Of a stretch of 64,000 nucleotides of DNA, positions 18,731 to 26,625 are shown in pieces. The DNA is taken from NCBI GenBank assembly GCA_965214475.1, contig OZ243953.1, positions 1,054,001 to 1,118,000 on the forward strand, given 5' to 3'. Both the position numbers and the translations under genes were made by a program. Origin of the DNA: SIRX01 sp965214475. Its GTDB lineage: Bacteria > Actinomycetota > Rubrobacteria > Rubrobacterales > Rubrobacteraceae. Position 1 is the stretch's first letter. Every line of letters starts with the position of its first letter. The notes under the pieces are model-generated. The model was not told the DNA's origin, did not search any database, and saw only the letters and a program-made list of their open reading frames with translations.

Positions 18731-20209
18731 GTGGTAAAAGAGCCGGATACCAAACAAGGCGAACCGTCCGGCCCGGCGGCACCGCCACTATGGCCGTTCA
18801 TCCCCCCACTGACGGGAATAACGGGGCTGATATGGGCGTATTTCGCCGTCAACACTGGTATTTGGGGGGACGTTTTCGGTATCCTGCCGGCGGTCTTGCT
18901 GATCTCTCCTAGCCTCTCCAACGTCTTCTCAGGTGGCGACGCTCGCCTCTCCCAGTTTATGTGCCTGGGGGCGTTCTTTGGAGTAATTTTCTCCTTCCCG
19001 ATGATGTTCGTCGCCGGTATTACCGTGGGGGTGGTGCTATTGGTACTCTCGGCGGTGAGCTTCGTGGCCGCCGGGTATTTGGCCGTCGGAGAGGTTCCCG
19101 TGCCCCAAGACGTACCAGAGCCCGAGATGGGCGTGAAGCTCTCCGCCAAGGCGGCTAGCGATGAGATCAAGATGATCGCGCTAATCTTCACCACCTGGCC
19201 GCAGGCAGTCGGGTCCACAGCCGAGTGGATCTCCCGCGAAGTGGACGAGGCCCTGGAGCTATTCGAGGAGAAAAATTGGCTGGAAGAGCCTCAACACTTT
19301 CACACCGAGCCTCCTCCTGCAGAGAACCTCACCGTCAAAGAGTTCCGGCACAAGGGGTGGAACATGGAACACCTGAGCTTCGAGAGCGGCTACGAACCCT
19401 GGCCGGACGAACCGGGCCGGGACCGCTGGCTCTCTCACGCGGACAATCGCACGGCCCACGCCCTCACCCTCCGGCACCGAGATGAAAACCGTCCCTGGCT
19501 CGTGTGCATCCACGGCCTCCGCAACGGCTCACCCCACAAGAGCGGCGACATCTTCCAGCCGGAGTTCTTGCACAAAGAGCTGGGGCTGAACCTGCTCCTA
19601 CCCTACCTGCCACTCCACGGTCCCCGCAGAAAAGGAATGGTCAGCGGCTCTCCCCTGCTCTCGGGAAGCATGATGGAACTCTTACACGCCGGTGCCCAGG
19701 GAGCATGGGACATCCGGCGGCTACTCTCCTGGCTCCGCCTGCCGGAGCAAAACGCCCCGGCGGTCGGTGTCCTGGGACATTCTCTGGGAGGTTACACAGC
19801 CGCCCTGCTCACCGGGTTGGACGACAAAATAGACGCTGTGATCTGCGCCAACCCGTCAGTCGAACCGTCCCACATGTTCTGGCGTGACGGCCTCTCCGCC
19901 GCGACGCGCTACCTCAAGACCAACGGCACGACGCAAAAGAAGACGGATCAACTACTCCGCGCCGTCTCCCCGCTGGAGTTCGAGCCCCGGGTACCGAAAG
20001 AGGGCCGGGCCGTAGTAGCCAGCCTGGCCGACCGCATAATCCCCGCCAACGAGCCTCATGCCTTGTGGCAGCACTGGGATGAACCCCGCTTCATCTGGCA
20101 CCAGGGCAACCACTTCGGCCTGCTCCAAACCGACAAAGGCCACGACGCCGTCAGAGAGACCCTCCGCGACGCCGGCGTTCTCCAGCACTCTCCGGCAGAA
20201 GATCGGTAG
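18731..20209 (+). CDS. Membrane-anchored alpha/beta hydrolase, copy 1
   Basis: About 492 residues starting at GTG (18731); the open frame continues upstream inside the permease gene, but that extension is spurious. Three to four N-terminal membrane segments (to about residue 120) precede a soluble domain. The nucleophile elbow is GHSLGGYTAALL (Ser inside GxSxGG). A conserved block reads FESGYEPWPDEPGRDRWL, and HQGNHFG near the end offers the catalytic His. The substrate is unknown. It is followed 60 bases later by a close paralogue. Confidence 0.72.
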   Translation: MVKEPDTKQGEPSGPAAPPLWPFIPPLTGITGLIWAYFAVNTGIWGDVFGILPAVLLISPSLSNVFSGGDARLSQFMCLGAFFGVIFSFPMMFVAGITVGVVLLVLSAVSFVAAGYLAVGEVPVPQDVPEPEMGVKLSAKAASDEIKMIALIFTTWPQAVGSTAEWISREVDEALELFEEKNWLEEPQHFHTEPPPAENLTVKEFRHKGWNMEHLSFESGYEPWPDEPGRDRWLSHADNRTAHALTLRHRDENRPWLVCIHGLRNGSPHKSGDIFQPEFLHKELGLNLLLPYLPLHGPRRKGMVSGSPLLSGSMMELLHAGAQGAWDIRRLLSWLRLPEQNAPAVGVLGHSLGGYTAALLTGLDDKIDAVICANPSVEPSHMFWRDGLSAATRYLKTNGTTQKKTDQLLRAVSPLEFEPRVPKEGRAVVASLADRIIPANEPHALWQHWDEPRFIWHQGNHFGLLQTDKGHDAVRETLRDAGVLQHSPAEDR

Positions 20210-20269
20210 TCCGGCTTCGCACAAGAGCCTCTGTACTACCTCAGACGGCGCGTCTGCTAAAACATTGAG

Positions 20270-21736
20270 ATGAAACTTGGCAAAACCTCCAAGAGTAGTG
20301 CGGGCCAAAATCGCTCGTCCTCTCTCCCATGGCCGGTGTTGGTCGCGATTCCGGTGGCCTCCGGGATGCTCTGGCTGTGGTGGTTCGCCCAGGATGGGGT
20401 CTCAGGCGCTCTTTTGGGCGTGGTGCCGGGGACGCTATTGTTCGCGACGGGGCTCTCGAACCTACTCTGGGCCGGAGACGCGCGTATCTTTCAGTTTATG
20501 GCCCTCGGGGCGATCTCGGGCGTCCTGATCTCCCTCCCCGCCGCTCTAATCTCCGGTCCGCTGGCAGCGGTCGCCCTGTTCCTCGCCTCGGCCACGAGCT
20601 TTGTAGTTACCGGCTATCTCACGATCGGCCACGAGCCGGCCCCGGAAGAGGTGCCAGAAACCGAGGCCCACCCTCGGCTCGCGATCCGGGCCGCCGGCGA
20701 CGAGGTCTCTATGGCCGGCATCGTACTCACCACCTGGCCGCTATCGGTCGGCCACCGGGCCGCGAGGATCGGAGACGAGTTGGACGATGCTCTACAGCTC
20801 TTCGAGAACAGAGGTTGGCTGGAGAACCCGACCAGTTACCACCAGACTCCCCCACCGCCCGGCGAAGTTCGGTCAGCGGCGCGCCAGCACCGGGGGCGCA
20901 AGTTCGAACACATCAGCTTCGAGAGCGGTTACGAACCGTGGCCGGATGAACCGGGCCGGGACCGCTGGCTCTCCTACGAGTCCAACAAGACGGCCCATGC
21001 CTGGGTACTGCGGCATCTTGGAGAGCCGCGCCCTTGGCTGGTAGGGCTCCACGGCATCAGGATGGGCTCTCCAAGAGGCAAATTCTTTCTATACCGACCG
21101 GATTTTCTGCACGAAGAATTAGGACTCAACCTCATTCTGCCCGTGCTGCCGATCCACGGCCCCAGAAAAGTTGGGCTTTTCAGCGGCGACCGCATCCTCG
21201 CCGGCGACGTAATGGATTCGGTCCACGCCGGAGCCCAGGCTGTGTGGGACATCAGACGCCTTCTCTACTGGCTCCAACTACCGGAGCAGAGCGCCCCGGC
21301 GATTGGCGTACTCGGGTATTCTCTAGGAGGCTACACAGCGGCACTCCTCGCCGGTCTAGAAGACAACATCGACGGCGTAACCGTCGCCAATCCGGCGGTA
21401 GATCCGTCCCGCCCCTTCTGGCGCAGCGCGCTCTCCGTCTCTACCCACTACCTGAAGGCCGAAGGGGTGACAGAAAACAAGATGTGTCGGCTGCTCCGCG
21501 TTGTCTCGCCGCTCGCGTTCGATCCCACCGTGCCGGAGGATCGCCGGGCTATCTTCGCCGGCGTGGCCGACCGGATAGTCCCCTCGTCGGAGGCCCTCAG
21601 CCTGTGGCAGCACTGGAACCGCCCGCGCGTCGTCTGGTATCAGGGCACCCATCGCGGTTTTCTCCGCACCGAGGAAGGCAAACGCGCCCTAACGGAGACC
21701 CTCCGCGCTTCCGGTTTGCTATCAGGAGACAGGTAG
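20270..21736 (+). CDS. Membrane-anchored alpha/beta hydrolase, copy 2
   Basis: A 488-residue tandem paralogue of the preceding gene with the same layout: N-terminal membrane segments, then FESGYEPWPDEPGRDRWLSY, the nucleophile elbow GYSLGGYTAALLAGL and the terminal His in YQGTHRGF. The elbow has Tyr before the Ser where copy 1 has His. The whole protein aligns without large gaps, so the pair arose by tandem duplication. The two may act on related substrates or as a heteromer; neither can be told from sequence. Confidence 0.72.
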   Translation: MKLGKTSKSSAGQNRSSSLPWPVLVAIPVASGMLWLWWFAQDGVSGALLGVVPGTLLFATGLSNLLWAGDARIFQFMALGAISGVLISLPAALISGPLAAVALFLASATSFVVTGYLTIGHEPAPEEVPETEAHPRLAIRAAGDEVSMAGIVLTTWPLSVGHRAARIGDELDDALQLFENRGWLENPTSYHQTPPPPGEVRSAARQHRGRKFEHISFESGYEPWPDEPGRDRWLSYESNKTAHAWVLRHLGEPRPWLVGLHGIRMGSPRGKFFLYRPDFLHEELGLNLILPVLPIHGPRKVGLFSGDRILAGDVMDSVHAGAQAVWDIRRLLYWLQLPEQSAPAIGVLGYSLGGYTAALLAGLEDNIDGVTVANPAVDPSRPFWRSALSVSTHYLKAEGVTENKMCRLLRVVSPLAFDPTVPEDRRAIFAGVADRIVPSSEALSLWQHWNRPRVVWYQGTHRGFLRTEEGKRALTETLRASGLLSGDR

Positions 21737-21747
21737 CATTACAAACG

Positions 21748-22917
21748 TTACAGGCATTCGAGTACCGCGCACTTCAGGTAGCGCGTCTCCGGAACCGTGA
21801 GAATCTCCGGGTGGTCTGCGGACTGGCCCCGCCACTCCCGCACCCGCACCGTACGACCGGCATCTGCCGCCGCCGTGCGCAGCGTCTCCTCCATTAGTTC
21901 CCGCGAGAGATGGTGGGAGCAAGAGCAGGTGACGAGAATGCCACCGGGCGCGAGGAGCTTCATTGCCCGAAGGTTGGTCTCCTTGTAGGCTCTTCGTGCC
22001 CCGGACAACGCACGCTTTGTCTTGGCAAATGCCGGAGGGTCGAGGATCACGGTATCGTAAAGTTCGCTGGCGTCCGAGCGTCCGCGCAGAAAGTCAAAGG
22101 CGTTCGAGCGAGTAAACGACAGGTTCTCCAACCCGTTCAATTCCGCATTGTCTCCGCCGGCCTGCAACGCCGGTCCGCTGGAATCCACCGCTTCTACGGT
22201 GACGGCCCCCAATGCCGCCTGCAATGCGAAGCCCCCGGTGTAAGAGAAAGCATCCAGTACCCGCCCGAAAGCATAACGTCCGGCGGCGAGATGGTTCTCG
22301 CGCTGGTCCAGAAAGCCTCCGGTCTTCTGCCCGGTCCAAAGATCAGCCCGGTAACGAATCTTCCCCTCACGCACCACCACGCTCTCCGGCACCTCGCCTG
22401 AAACCACGCGCACCGTGGTGTCGAGTCCTTCTTTCTTGCGGGCGGCAGAGTCGTTGCGGGCCAGGATGCCCGCGGGTCTGACAGAGTTCTCTAGGGCGGC
22501 GATGATCCACTGCAGACGCTCCTCGACGGCGGCGGAGCCGATCTGGAGCACGAGGTAGTCCCCGTAGCGGTCTACTATGAGCCCCGGTACGCCATCAGCT
22601 TCGGCGTGAAGTACGCGGTAGGCGTCGGCGTCTATGCCTAGAGATTTCCGGTACTCCAGGGCTTTCTTTACGCGGCCGGCAAACCAGGCCTCGTCTATGG
22701 TCTTCTCGGTACGCTCCGCTACGCGCAGCGAGATCTCACTGCGCGGGTTGTAGAAAGCCGACCCGAGAAAACCTCCCCGACGGTCGAGCACGCGCACCAC
22801 ATCGCCTACTTCTCCCGAGGCCTCCGCCACGTCCGAGCGATAGACCCAGGGGTGCCCGGATTTCACCCGCGACACGCCCCGGTTCGTCAGGGTTACTTCC
22901 AGTTTTTTCTTGCCCAA
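21748..22917 (-). CDS. SAM-dependent rRNA methyltransferase, RlmI-like
   Basis: A 389-residue protein. An N-terminal PUA-like domain (GHPWVYRSDVAE) and a central domain with GQKTGGFLDQREN precede a Rossmann methyltransferase domain (RVLDAFSYTGGFALQAAL). The motif DPPAFAK and the cysteine-containing CSCSHHL are the catalytic signatures of the 23S rRNA m5C1962 methyltransferase family. It is convergent with the hydrolase pair. Confidence 0.88.
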   Translation of the reverse strand: MGKKKLEVTLTNRGVSRVKSGHPWVYRSDVAEASGEVGDVVRVLDRRGGFLGSAFYNPRSEISLRVAERTEKTIDEAWFAGRVKKALEYRKSLGIDADAYRVLHAEADGVPGLIVDRYGDYLVLQIGSAAVEERLQWIIAALENSVRPAGILARNDSAARKKEGLDTTVRVVSGEVPESVVVREGKIRYRADLWTGQKTGGFLDQRENHLAAGRYAFGRVLDAFSYTGGFALQAALGAVTVEAVDSSGPALQAGGDNAELNGLENLSFTRSNAFDFLRGRSDASELYDTVILDPPAFAKTKRALSGARRAYKETNLRAMKLLAPGGILVTCSCSHHLSRELMEETLRTAAADAGRTVRVREWRGQSADHPEILTVPETRYLKCAVLECL

Positions 22918-23012
22918 CCTTGTAAGCTCCTTTACCTAGTTACACGACTAACCTTGGTAACATGCGGGATGTACACTTACTATACCTTTACAGAGCAGAA
23001 GGCAGGTGTTCC

Positions 23013-24509
23013 TTGGCGGAAAAGCGCATAGCGGTCGTCGGCGCCGGGATGGGTAGCCTCGCCGCCGCCATCCGGCTACAGGCCCAGGGCTTCGAGGTCG
23101 AGGTCTTCGAGAAGAACGATCAGCTCGGCGGCCGCATGGGACGCCTCGAAGGAGAAGGATTCACCTTCGACACCGGTCCGTCGCTCCTCCTTATGACCGA
23201 CACATACCGGGACCTCTTCCGCTCCGCGGGCCGGGATCTGGACGACTACGTGAACCTCATTCCCCTAGACGCGAACTACAGGGTTAATTTCGGCGACGGC
23301 GACTCCATGACGATACAGCGCAAGCTCCCCGAACTCATAAACGAACTCGAACGCATCGAACCCGGAGTAACCCCACGCTTCTACCGCTTTCTGGAAGACG
23401 CCTGCTACAAGTACCGTCTGGGACGCAAGGAGTTCGTGGAGCGGGACTTCGACCGGGCACAGGATTTTTTTGGTCTCCGTAACCTCCGGCTCCTACTAAA
23501 GACAAACGCCGTAGGCAACTACTACAAAAACGTCTCTAAATTTTTCCGCACGGACAAGCTGCGTCAAGCGTTTAGTCTCCAGACGATGTACCTGGGTCTC
23601 TCGCCGTTTCGGGCGCCAGCCGTTTACTCGCTCCTTCCATACACCGAGCTTGCCGAAGACGGCCTCTGGTTCCCGGAGGGTGGGATGTACGCACTCGTGG
23701 AGGCTATGGAGAGGCTGGCGACCGAGCTGGGGGTAAAGTTCCATCTCAACAGCCCCGTCGAAGAGGTAACCGTCACCAAAGAGCGGGCGCAGGGCGTTAG
23801 GGTAAACGGCGAAGAATACGCCGCCGATGCGGTGCTGGTCGGTGCTGACCTCCCGTACGCTTACAGGAGCCTGCTACCGAACTCGGCGGACAAGGACTTC
23901 AAAGGCCGCCGCAAACGCGAGGAATTAGAATATACGGCGTCCGCGTTCATGCTCTACCTCGGCATGGACCATAAGCTGGAGAACATGCTCCACCACAATT
24001 TCTACCTCTCGTCGGAGTATAAGGAAAACTTCGACGCCATCTTTCAGGAGCGACGGCTACCGGACGACCCTTCGTTCTACGCCGTCGTACCCTCTAAAAC
24101 CGAGCCGAGGATGGCCCCGGAAGATAACGATGCACTGTTCGTGCTGGTCCCGGTCCCGCATTTGGGTCCGAATGTGGACTGGAAGCGTGATGGCGCAGCA
24201 TTCAAAGAGAAGGTCTACGGGATGCTAGAAGAGCGCTGCGGCATCGAGAACATCCGGGATCACATCGTGTACGAGAAGGTCCGCACGCCGGAGGATTGGC
24301 TCACGGACTACAACCTGGAAGAGGGCGCGGCATTTGGTATCGGGCACGGCATCTTCCAGGTCGGGTACTTCCGGCCACCGATGGTCTCAGAGAACATCGA
24401 GAGTTTGTATTTCGTCGGGGCGAGTACCCGGCCCGGAACGGGCGTGCCGTTGGTCACCATCGGGGCTAAGTTGGTTTCGGAGCGGATCGGACTCGAGGTC
24501 GGGGTCTAG
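23013..24509 (+). CDS. crtI: Phytoene desaturase family protein
   Basis: A protein of about 498 residues. The FAD dinucleotide-binding motif VVGAGMGSLAAAIRL comes right at the N-terminus if translation starts at TTG 23013, which follows AGGTG; an ATG at 22962 would add 17 unneeded residues. Family text includes FEVEVFEKNDQLGGRMGRLE, TFDTGPSLLLM and the C-terminal STRPGTGVPLVTIGAKL. It introduces double bonds into phytoene during carotenoid formation. The stop is two bases from the GTG of crtB, so the two form an operon. Confidence 0.92.
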   Translation: MAEKRIAVVGAGMGSLAAAIRLQAQGFEVEVFEKNDQLGGRMGRLEGEGFTFDTGPSLLLMTDTYRDLFRSAGRDLDDYVNLIPLDANYRVNFGDGDSMTIQRKLPELINELERIEPGVTPRFYRFLEDACYKYRLGRKEFVERDFDRAQDFFGLRNLRLLLKTNAVGNYYKNVSKFFRTDKLRQAFSLQTMYLGLSPFRAPAVYSLLPYTELAEDGLWFPEGGMYALVEAMERLATELGVKFHLNSPVEEVTVTKERAQGVRVNGEEYAADAVLVGADLPYAYRSLLPNSADKDFKGRRKREELEYTASAFMLYLGMDHKLENMLHHNFYLSSEYKENFDAIFQERRLPDDPSFYAVVPSKTEPRMAPEDNDALFVLVPVPHLGPNVDWKRDGAAFKEKVYGMLEERCGIENIRDHIVYEKVRTPEDWLTDYNLEEGAAFGIGHGIFQVGYFRPPMVSENIESLYFVGASTRPGTGVPLVTIGAKLVSERIGLEVGV

Positions 24510-24511
24510 TC

Positions 24512-25465
24512 GTGCGCCTCGACCCGGCGGGTGGACAAACTTTGGAGGGTACGCTCACGCTGCCCGAAAGCTACGATCTCTGCCGTAGGGTCCAAAGATC
24601 ACACAGCAGGACTTATTATTTTTCGACCCAGCTCTTCCCACCCGCTGTGCGCCCACACGTTCACGCCCTTTACGCTTTTATGCGCTACGCCGATGAGATC
24701 GTGGACAACCCCGGCGCCCAGAGTCTGGAGGAGCAACACGCGGCGCTCGAAGACTTCGAAAACGAAACGGTGGCCGCCGTGATGGGAGAGGGCACAGTGA
24801 ACCCCGTGCTCCACGCCTTCTCCAACACGGTGCGGGCCAGGGGAATAGGCCTGGAAACCATAACGGATTTCATGAAGAGCATGAAGATGGACACCCACGT
24901 CTTCCGCTACCGGACTTACGAAGACCTCGAAGTCTACACCTACGGCAGCGCGGCGGTCGTGGGCCTGATGATGTGCCGGGCGGTCGGCGTCTTAGACGAA
25001 ACCGCCGACCACCACGCCGAAGCCCTCGGGGTCGCCATGCAACTCTCCAACTTCCTGCGGGACGTAAAAGAAGATTACGGGCGGGGCCGCATCTACCTAC
25101 CGCTAGAGGATTTAGAGCGATTCGGGTACACGGAGAAAGACCTCGCAGCGGGAGTTATGGACGAGCGATTCGTGGAACTGATGAGGTTCGAAATCGGACG
25201 CGCCCGAAAACTCTACGAAGTCGCCGACGAGGGGATGCAGTACATTCCACGAGGACGACGCTACCCGGTGATGGTCGCCCGCGAATTATATGCAGCGATC
25301 CTGGACCGGATCGAGGTCCAGAGCTACGACGTATTCTCCCAACGGGCCGATACCACAAGATCCTACAAACTCCGAGTCGCAGCAGGTCTTGCCATCCGTG
25401 AGCCCGGAGAGATACTGGCCCGCCTCCGCGACCGGAAAGAACCCGAAATTTTCATCCCCGCCTGA
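24512..25465 (+). CDS. crtB: Phytoene/squalene synthase family protein
   Basis: A 317-residue enzyme that condenses two geranylgeranyl diphosphates to phytoene. The aspartate-rich metal-binding motifs of head-to-head prenyl synthases are visible: YADEIVDNPG and DVKEDYGRGRIYLPLEDLE. It starts with GTG two bases after crtI. Together the pair should feed a pigment such as the red carotenoids of Rubrobacter; no cyclase or later gene is in the window. Confidence 0.92.
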   Translation: MRLDPAGGQTLEGTLTLPESYDLCRRVQRSHSRTYYFSTQLFPPAVRPHVHALYAFMRYADEIVDNPGAQSLEEQHAALEDFENETVAAVMGEGTVNPVLHAFSNTVRARGIGLETITDFMKSMKMDTHVFRYRTYEDLEVYTYGSAAVVGLMMCRAVGVLDETADHHAEALGVAMQLSNFLRDVKEDYGRGRIYLPLEDLERFGYTEKDLAAGVMDERFVELMRFEIGRARKLYEVADEGMQYIPRGRRYPVMVARELYAAILDRIEVQSYDVFSQRADTTRSYKLRVAAGLAIREPGEILARLRDRKEPEIFIPA

Positions 25466-25552
25466 GATTCTCGACTAATCTCCTATAGTCTGCAGTTCTC
25501 TTGTGAAAGCCCAGTCTCTTCACAACGCGCTTTGACACCTGTGTAATCCGCG

Positions 25553-25622
25553 TTGCGTATGACGCAAGCGTTTCACATTACATTTTTTTCGTAATGTTGG
25601 TTTCACGAAAAGCATTTTCGTG
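25553..25622 (+). repeat. Three consecutive stem-loops upstream of the broken methyltransferase
   Basis: Three short perfect inverted repeats lie in a row: TTGCG/CGCAA (25553-25567), ACATTAC/GTAATGT with a T-rich loop (25575-25597), and CACGAAAA/TTTTCGTG with a 3-nt loop (25604-25622). They could terminate crtB, form a leader or be operators for the methyltransferase promoter. The rest of 25466-25772 shows no other clear feature. Confidence 0.4.
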
Positions 25623-25672
25623 TATGCTCTTGGGAGTGTATTGAAAGGTCACATACGTTTGTAGCTTCGAAT

Positions 25673-25786
25673 ATGCTTCTTGGCGAGGTTTTGGCGGAGT
25701 GGGACCCGCGTATTCGCAAGCTGTTCTCCCGTCCGGGTGGTTTCGTGCGGACGGCGTTCAGAGGGGATATTAATGGTTACCGGTAA
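25673..25786 (+). CDS. Possible small upstream ORF, 37 aa
   Basis: An ATG-started frame whose product contains EVLAEWDPRIRKLF and FVRTAFRGDINGYR. It ends 14 bases inside the start of the methyltransferase remnant, as an upstream ORF that couples translation might. The composition looks coding, but I recognise no family and there is no clear ribosome site. Confidence 0.25.
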   Translation: MLLGEVLAEWDPRIRKLFSRPGGFVRTAFRGDINGYR

Positions 25787-25840
25787 CCGGCAGTTGTTTG
25801 GTGAGGATCCGGTACAAGTTCGCGAGTCGGACCACTACAA
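25773..25840 (+). pseudogene. Glycine/sarcosine N-methyltransferase, 5' fragment
   Basis: An ATG preceded by AGAGGGG opens 22 codons ending RESDHY and is then cut by the transposon. The text FGEDPVQVRESDHY matches the conserved N-terminus of glycine sarcosine methyltransferases (recalled as YGKNPEEVRDTDHY). The next codon is split: AA lies before the transposon and G after it (37760), where the frame goes on as LEYIQSFVEKWDELIDW. Removing the element and one TACAA gives an unbroken frame. The enzyme makes sarcosine and dimethylglycine on the way to glycine betaine, an osmolyte. Confidence 0.85.
25836..25840. repeat. Target-site duplication, left copy (TACAA)
   Basis: TACAA directly abuts the left terminal inverted repeat, and the same five bases abut the right one at 37755-37759. 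Five bases is the usual duplication for Tn3-family insertion. Confidence 0.88.
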
Positions 25841-25878
25841 GGGGTCACTGCATGAAATCGGGTAGAGTGTACGTTAAG
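25841..25878 (+). repeat. Left terminal inverted repeat of the Tn3-family transposon
   Basis: It begins GGGGTC and ends TACGTTAAG, the two hallmarks of Tn3-family 38-bp ends (outer GGGG and inner ACGTTAAG). Confidence 0.9.
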
Positions 25879-26121
25879 GGTGCTGGCCAGATTATCAGTA
25901 CCGCCAAATCCTTGTAACACGCGAGAGCCTATTTCTCTTCTTTCGTAAAAAGTTCGTCAAGTAACGCTCTTTCGTTAAAGTTTTCTTCTAGTCGGTCCGA
26001 TGACGCTTATGGAGGTTAGAACTTCGGAGCCAGGAACCGGTATTGAAGAGGGGTTACAGCAGAGGTAGGATGCTAGGGGCTGAAGCTCCGAACACTATGA
26101 TAGGTGCAGGAACACATTGAG
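25879..26121 (+). other. Non-coding leader inside the transposon
   Basis: About 240 bases between the left end and the first cargo gene. No long frame is present. A self-complementary stretch near 26035-26095 (CGGAGC against GCTCCG) suggests a folded leader RNA, but I cannot assign a known riboswitch class. Confidence 0.4.
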
Positions 26122-26526
26122 ATGTCTTCGACGCTAATGAAGTGTAAACGAAATTCGGTAGCGCAAGACGAAACCGTTCTTCTAGTTAGCCGCACAAGCT
26201 CAGAAGGCGCGCATTCTCGCCTAATTCGTCAGGTATTGCTTGGACTCTGGGTCTTACTAATGTTGTTAGTGGTTCTATCCTTCCCCAGGCCTGCTAACGC
26301 CCAGTCCTTCTACGAGGTCGCGCCGCAGAACGACCTCAGGAACTTGGTAGGAGCTATGGAATATTACAGGCTCTTCAGTAGAGACGATAGCTACAATGGA
26401 GCCACTAAACAGGAGCTCAGATCCTGGGGAGCAACCCATTCCAGCGGGGTCAACATCGTCGTCCAGATCACGGACGGAGGCAAACACTACGAGGCCACAA
26501 CCCAGCACATTCTCGGTGGCCGGTAA
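26122..26526 (+). CDS. Signal-peptide and pilin-like N-terminal fragment of the RHS protein
   Basis: A short product of about 134 residues (ATG 26122; a GTG at 26104 is the alternative). A signal peptide is clear: basic start, hydrophobic core LLGLWVLLMLLVVLSF, then ANA cleavage region. The mature part (QNDLRNLVGAMEYYRLFS, then SGVNIVVQITDGGKHYEATT) resembles the globular C-terminal domain of type IV pilin-like proteins. The frame stops at TAA (26524-26526), but the same frame stays open afterwards (FSYTTGPDSFNG) right into the RHS gene. So this is probably the severed N-terminus of one larger secreted protein, not a separate gene. Confidence 0.7.
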   Translation: MSSTLMKCKRNSVAQDETVLLVSRTSSEGAHSRLIRQVLLGLWVLLMLLVVLSFPRPANAQSFYEVAPQNDLRNLVGAMEYYRLFSRDDSYNGATKQELRSWGATHSSGVNIVVQITDGGKHYEATTQHILGGR

Positions 26527-26625
26527 TTCTCTTATACGACGGGGCCAGACAGCTTCAACGGCCTAGCGCCCAGACAACGTGGCCCGTCTAATCCACAGCC
26601 TACAGAACGTCCCACTGAAGATACC

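Noticed and set aside
25980..26100. Resemblance to a c-di-AMP or c-di-GMP riboswitch in the transposon leader
   Set aside because: Only scattered consensus-like pieces (GGAGCC, GGGGTTA, CTCCGAA); I could not build the required helices.
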